DNA from: Spirochaetaceae bacterium
GTDB taxonomy: Bacteria; Spirochaetota; Spirochaetia; DSM-2461
NCBI GenBank assembly: GCA_003246505.1
Contig: QKAI01000045.1
Span: forward strand, 1 to 9,236
DNA length: 9,236 nucleotides
Direction: 5' to 3'
Shown in pieces: positions 5,730 through 9,236 of this stretch. A program made the position numbers and the translations under genes. The notes under the pieces were generated by a model. It ran no database searches. It was not told the DNA's origin and worked only from the letters and a program-made list of their open reading frames with translations. The stretch's first letter is position 1; the number at the start of each line of letters is the position of its first letter.

Positions 5730-6442
5730 GTTAAGTCCCTATCCAGATGATTCATAATCTCCCGAAACCGGGAAATGACGGGATATTTTCCGAAGGATCC
5801 GTTCATGCCCTGGGGATCGAAGAGAAGGCACTTCATACCCAGTGAGGCGGGGGTATCCAGATCGATCCCCGGATTATCCCCCACCATCATAACCTCCCCG
5901 GCTTCACAATTCGTCAATGAGATCGCTTTTAGAAAAAGTTCCTTCTCCGGTTTCCTTATCCCCTCATCGAAACTGTAAAGGCAGTGGGAGAAATAGGAGC
6001 GTATGCCCAGCCTTTTCAGCGTTGCCTCATGGCTGCTGCCGTGAATGGGTGTATTGGATAGAATCCCCATTTTCCTGTTCCTTCTTTTCAGTTCGGCCAG
6101 AGTATCCGTAATATCATAGTTCGCAACGGCGAATTCCCCGGCCGGCTGGAAGAATAGATCCATGAGTTCCCGGGGAGTTATACCTTCCCCCCGGACAAGG
6201 GGGGCGATAAGGGCCTCCACATCGGGCTCGGCCCTATTGTAGACACCCTTGGGCATCATCTCCTTCATGAGGGGGGTATAGAATTTTTCCATGAGCCTCT
6301 CCCAGGAAACGGGCGAGCCCGCTCTGGCCAGGCCGGATCTCATGAGTTCCAGGCCCATTTCGTCCTTCTCCCTCTCCGTGACCGGTCCGGAGTGATAATC
6401 CACGATCGTGTTTCCCAGATCAAAATAGACGAACCTTATCAC
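5726..6442 (-). CDS. HAD-superfamily hydrolase, subfamily IA type
   Basis: HAD enzymes use an Asp nucleophile to hydrolyse phosphate esters or, in some lineages, carbon-halogen bonds. Counting from the chosen start (238 residues): motif I is FDLGNT with nucleophile Asp8, motif II is LSNT (Ser129), motif III is the Lys164 in RKPEK, and motif IV is GDNPGIDLD (Asp189, Asp194). A cap domain fills about residues 15-105. The usual second Asp of motif I (DxD) is Gly10, so the standard general acid of phosphatases is missing; the substrate is unknown. Start: a GTG at 6451 overlaps the permease stop (GTGA), but a GGGGGAGG Shine-Dalgarno sits eight bases before a second GTG at 6442, which I prefer. The gene is coupled to the permease gene upstream and ends inside the trpR promoter. 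Confidence 0.85.
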   Translation of the reverse strand: MIRFVYFDLGNTIVDYHSGPVTEREKDEMGLELMRSGLARAGSPVSWERLMEKFYTPLMKEMMPKGVYNRAEPDVEALIAPLVRGEGITPRELMDLFFQPAGEFAVANYDITDTLAELKRRNRKMGILSNTPIHGSSHEATLKRLGIRSYFSHCLYSFDEGIRKPEKELFLKAISLTNCEAGEVMMVGDNPGIDLDTPASLGMKCLLFDPQGMNGSFGKYPVISRFREIMNHLDRDLT

Positions 6443-6447
6443 AACTT

Positions 6448-8304
6448 TCACCTCCCCCGTTCCGCCAGTAAGATTAAACCGCGGAGATCCTCCTCCCTTT
6501 CGGCGGTTTCCCAGTGTTTAATGAAATCAGGATTCTGTACAATCTGCGCTATGGCCATCAGGGCCTTAAGATGGAAATTCCTCTCTTCCCTTCCGCCGGC
6601 CAGGGCAAATACGATTCGGATATCGTCCATGGTCTCCGAATAGACGACCCCCTTTTTGAGCCGGACGACTACGATTTCGAAACCGGCATTATCCTCCAGT
6701 ACGATATGGGGAATGGCGAGATCCCGGCTGATGGCGGTGGAAGAGTCCGCTTCCCTCTCTTCCAGCTTCTTCTTGATTTTTTCAACGGGGATATCCAGAC
6801 GCAAGGAAAAGGCCTGGGCGATTTTCTCACTCAGCTCAACCCGGCTGATCTCCCGCTTTATATCCAGGATAATGGCATTTCGTATCAGGCCGTCGAAACG
6901 GTCATCCTCGATGTTGTCCCGCTCCCTGAGGATGGCGCTGAGCTCATTATGAAGGGTACCCGACCGAACGTCGTTTGAAACGGCCCTCTCCACGATACGG
7001 ATCAGGGCCGATTCCGTACGGGGCTTGTCCTTTCTGTAATAGATGTACCAGACAGTGGAGAGGACAAAGAAGAAGAAAGCCAGGAGGAGAGGCAGATTCC
7101 CCATCTCGAATATAAGAATAAGAGAGAAAATAATTCCCAGGATGGGAAAGAAGGGATAGAGGGGAGTCTTGAACAAGGGACGGTAGGAGACGATGCGGCT
7201 CTCCCTCATAAGGATGACAGAGATATTCACAAGAAGGAAAAGTATCAGCATCATGGTGGAGGCGGTTTTTACCAGATTATCCAGGTTCAGGGCCAGAATG
7301 ACGATAACCATGAAAAAACTCGTCATCAGGACCGAAAGCCAGGGGATCCCCTTTTTTCTGGTATGGGTTTGAAAGAAACGGGGGAGCAGACCGTCTTCCG
7401 ACATGGCCACGGGCAGACGGGAGGCGGACATGAGGGAGGCGTTCGCGGTCGTGGCGAAGGAGAAGATGGCGGCCAGGGAGAGAAGGACAAGCCCGAAACC
7501 GCCGGAAATTTTTCCCGCCCCCAGGGAAAGGGGCGTCAGGCTTCCCGTGATTTCCTCAGGACTGAGGAGAGCCAGTGTCAGGGCTATGGTTACAATATAG
7601 AGGATATTGACCACGATGAAACTGAGAAACATGCCCCGGGGAAGGACTTTCCCCGGATTTTTGATCTCCCCCGCCAGGGAAGCCACCTTCGTCAGGCCCC
7701 CGTAGGAGATAAAAACGGTTCCCGCTATGCCCAGAACGGTCTGAAAGGGAACTTCTCCCATCGAAATCAACGAGGAGACATCCGCTTTGGGCCATCCCGC
7801 CGCATTATAATAGATAAGGATCCCCAGAAGGGCAAAAACCATCAGATCCTGGACGTGGCCGGAGCTCTCCACGCTCACCAGATTCATTACCGTGAAGATT
7901 AATATGAAGAAAAGTGCCACAAGTTTAATTTGAAAGAAAGTGATCTGGGGATTGATCAACTGCATGAAAGCGCCGATTCCAATGAGGGCGAAGGCTCCCT
8001 TCAGGGCAATGGAGAACCAGTTTGCGAAACCGGCGAAGTTCCCCAGGAGCGGGCCCAGGCTGCGGTAGATATAGAAATAGGTCCCCCCGGAACGGGGCAT
8101 GGCGGTCGACAGTTCGGACTGGGAAAGGAGGGCGGGAATCATCATGAATCCCGCGAGGGCATAGGCGGGTATGATGGCCGTACCCGCCCTGTGATAAACG
8201 ACGGCGGGCAGAACGAAGAGACCGGAACTGATCATGGCCCCGGAGGCGAGGCAGAAGACTTCCAACAGGCCCAGCCCCTCTTTCTTTTTTTTATCGGTAC
8301 CCAT
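6448..8304 (-). CDS. APC-superfamily amino acid permease fused to a PTS EIIA (fructose/nitrogen-type) domain
   Basis: Residues 10-425 form an APC transporter with about twelve hydrophobic segments. It opens with SGAMISSGLF (21-30, the helix-1 substrate loop), then PRSGGTYFYI (70-79) and the EIKNPGKVLPRG loop (213-224). After a linker (about 426-475) residues 475-615 resemble EIIA of the fructose/mannitol/nitrogen type: STAISRDLAIPH ends in His533, the position phosphorylated in EIIA proteins, followed by VVVRLKKGVVY, IVFALAGG and FHLKALMAIAQ. The likely role is uptake of an amino acid or amine, tuned by phosphorylation of His533. Substrate and phospho-donor are not known. The ATG at 8304 has no Shine-Dalgarno and follows a perfect TATAAT by six bases, suggesting a leaderless mRNA. 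The stop overlaps the first possible GTG of the HAD gene, so the two form an operon. Confidence 0.88.
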   Translation of the reverse strand: MGTDKKKKEGLGLLEVFCLASGAMISSGLFVLPAVVYHRAGTAIIPAYALAGFMMIPALLSQSELSTAMPRSGGTYFYIYRSLGPLLGNFAGFANWFSIALKGAFALIGIGAFMQLINPQITFFQIKLVALFFILIFTVMNLVSVESSGHVQDLMVFALLGILIYYNAAGWPKADVSSLISMGEVPFQTVLGIAGTVFISYGGLTKVASLAGEIKNPGKVLPRGMFLSFIVVNILYIVTIALTLALLSPEEITGSLTPLSLGAGKISGGFGLVLLSLAAIFSFATTANASLMSASRLPVAMSEDGLLPRFFQTHTRKKGIPWLSVLMTSFFMVIVILALNLDNLVKTASTMMLILFLLVNISVILMRESRIVSYRPLFKTPLYPFFPILGIIFSLILIFEMGNLPLLLAFFFFVLSTVWYIYYRKDKPRTESALIRIVERAVSNDVRSGTLHNELSAILRERDNIEDDRFDGLIRNAIILDIKREISRVELSEKIAQAFSLRLDIPVEKIKKKLEEREADSSTAISRDLAIPHIVLEDNAGFEIVVVRLKKGVVYSETMDDIRIVFALAGGREERNFHLKALMAIAQIVQNPDFIKHWETAEREEDLRGLILLAERGR

Positions 8305-8310
8305 AAGTAA

Positions 8311-8340
8311 ATTATAGTTGATTATGGAAAAAAATGTTAA
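8311..8340 (-). promoter_or_regulatory. Permease operon promoter, leaderless arrangement
   Basis: On the minus strand TTAACA (8340-8335, 5/6 match), an 18-base spacer, then a perfect TATAAT (8316-8311). Six bases later is the ATG at 8304, so the expected +1 is the A of the start codon. The spacing is the same as at trpR. The upstream DNA is very AT-rich, unlike the coding sequence. Confidence 0.65.
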
Positions 8341-8346
8341 TTATGA

Positions 8347-8360
8347 CGGAAGATTTTCCG
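8347..8360. other. Small dyad upstream of the permease promoter
   Basis: CGGAA (8347-8351) and TTCCG (8356-8360) form an inverted repeat around GATT, ending six bp upstream of the permease -35. The position would suit an activator or operator site. It is short and could be chance. Confidence 0.25.
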
Positions 8361-8400
8361 AAATAAATAACATATTGATTCGTTGTTATCCCTCCCATTT

Positions 8401-8434
8401 AACAACAAAAAAGGCTGCCCCTCCGGGCAGCCTT
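8401..8434 (-). terminator. Rho-independent terminator of the sigma factor gene
   Basis: On the minus strand AAGGCTGCCC and GGGCAGCCTT form a perfect ten-pair stem around GGAG, followed by a T-rich tail (TTTTGTTGTT beyond the stem). It begins six bases after the sigma-factor stop. The plus strand also has a T-rich run after the stem (CTTTCTTTTT), so it might work in both directions, though no plus-strand gene leads into it. Confidence 0.9.
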
Positions 8435-8440
8435 TCTTTT

Positions 8441-9236
8441 TCAGGCAACATAGGCTTCCAGTTTCTGCTTCCGGCCGGGATGCTGAAGCCGGTTAAGAGC
8501 TTTCTGCTCAATCTGCCTTATCCTTTCCTTTGTCAGATCGTAGATGTCTCCTATCTCCTTGAGGGATAGGGGCTTCTTATCATTTAGTCCGTAACGGTAC
8601 TGGAGAACCTGGGACTCCTTATCGGGAAGATCCTGAAGGATTCTGTTGATATCCTCCTTAAGGGAGAGGTTCATCACCTGTTCCTCAGGGGCCATATAGC
8701 CCTCATCTTCGATAAAGTCTCCAAGCACGGAGGAATCCTTTTTATAGAAAACGGGAGTTTCCAGGGAAACATGCTCACGGGAAAGGCTCAGAAGCTCTTC
8801 CACTTCCTTGGCATCAAGATCAAGCTCCCTGGCGATCTCGGCGATTTCGGGCTCTTCCCCGTTGAGATCGATGAGGTGTTTCCTGGTCTTTTCTATCTGA
8901 ACGAGTTCGTTGGCCCGGTTCATGGGCAGACGGATCATGCGTGATTTTTCACAGATGGCCTTTAAAATCGCCTGTCTGATCCACCATACCGCATAGGATA
9001 TGAAGTGATACCCCCTCTCGGGGTCGTATTTCTCAATGGCATTTATAAGACCGAGGTTCCCCTCGCCTATCAGATCTTCCAGGGACATGCCCTGATTCTG
9101 ATATTTCTTGGCCACGTTTACCACAAACCTCAGGTTTGCGTTGATAAGTATTTCCTTCGCCATGGTATCGCCCTTAACGGCTCTTCTGGCAATATCATCT
9201 TCCTCTTCCCGGGTCAGGAGGGCTATTTTATTTATC
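8441..9236 (-). CDS. RNA polymerase sigma-70 family factor, RpoD/RpoS-like group 2 (5' end outside window)
   Basis: About 264 C-terminal residues are visible and the frame stays open to the window edge. In order: region 1.2 (LLTREEEDDIARRAVKGD), region 2.1-2.2 (NLRFVVNVAKKY..LIGEGNLGL), region 2.3-2.4 (FISYAVWWIRQAI..RMIRLP), region 3 (about 105-160), and region 4.2 with LSLKEIGDIYDLTKERIRQIEQKALNRLQHP. The melting aromatics Phe, Tyr and Trp-Trp of 2.3 are kept. In region 2.4 the Gln (E. coli RpoD Gln437) is kept, but the neighbouring specificity Thr440 is a Leu, which argues for an alternative factor rather than the housekeeping one. The ATG at 9163 is internal: region 1.2 continues upstream of it in the same frame. 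The gene ends six bp before a strong terminator, so it is transcriptionally separate from the permease operon. Confidence 0.92.
   Translation of the reverse strand, partial: INKIALLTREEEDDIARRAVKGDTMAKEILINANLRFVVNVAKKYQNQGMSLEDLIGEGNLGLINAIEKYDPERGYHFISYAVWWIRQAILKAICEKSRMIRLPMNRANELVQIEKTRKHLIDLNGEEPEIAEIARELDLDAKEVEELLSLSREHVSLETPVFYKKDSSVLGDFIEDEGYMAPEEQVMNLSLKEDINRILQDLPDKESQVLQYRYGLNDKKPLSLKEIGDIYDLTKERIRQIEQKALNRLQHPGRKQKLEAYVA

Noticed and set aside
9163..9163. ATG at 9163 as the start of the sigma factor
   Set aside because: The same frame continues upstream to the window edge and encodes conserved region 1.2 (LLTREEE...GD), so this Met is internal.

Overview
The window is a densely packed bacterial chromosome segment of about 9.2 kb with eight complete or nearly complete genes and two that run off its edges. 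Seven of the eight sit on the minus strand. No mobile element, CRISPR array, tRNA or rRNA is visible. The gene set (solo GroEL with a GGM tail, PilZ membrane protein, TrpR-family repressor, non-housekeeping sigma-70, APC permease fused to a PTS EIIA domain, C25-like lipoprotein) would fit a free-living Spirochaetota member. That placement is inferred from overall resemblance, not from a search.

Layout from left to right. Positions 1-350 hold the N-terminus of an SppA-type signal peptide peptidase (minus), cut by the window edge. It sits 10 bp downstream of a predicted lipoprotein with a C25 (gingipain-like) fold that seems to lack the catalytic His (361-1521, minus). Divergent to it is a four-TM protein with two PilZ domains (1576-2748, plus). 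A sirtuin NAD-dependent deacylase (2732-3484, minus) converges on the PilZ gene and overlaps it by 17 bp. Next is groL (3635-5281, minus) with a clear terminator and an A-tract-backed promoter, but with no groES and no CIRCE operator beside it. A TrpR-family repressor (5401-5694), a HAD-like hydrolase (5726-6442) and an APC permease-EIIA fusion (6448-8304) follow, all minus. The permease and HAD genes are translationally coupled. At the right end a sigma-70 factor (8441 to the edge, minus) finishes at its own terminator.

The most unusual signal is in the promoters. For trpR and for the permease, a near-consensus sigma-70 promoter ends exactly six bases before the ATG and no Shine-Dalgarno is present, so both transcripts should be leaderless. 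The C25-like lipoprotein gene shows a weaker version of the same arrangement. The trpR promoter also carries a 21-bp imperfect dyad filling its spacer, a candidate autoregulatory operator. By contrast groL, sir2, the PilZ gene, sppA and the HAD gene have recognisable ribosome binding sites.

Proposed transcription units, read on the minus strand: (sigma) terminator; (permease-HAD); (trpR, possibly reading into groL); (groL) terminator; (sir2); (C25-like lipoprotein-sppA). The PilZ gene is alone on plus. I did not find an obviously new multi-gene system. The best candidates for new biology are the leaderless regulator promoters, the PTS-domain permease and the pseudo-protease lipoprotein paired with SppA.
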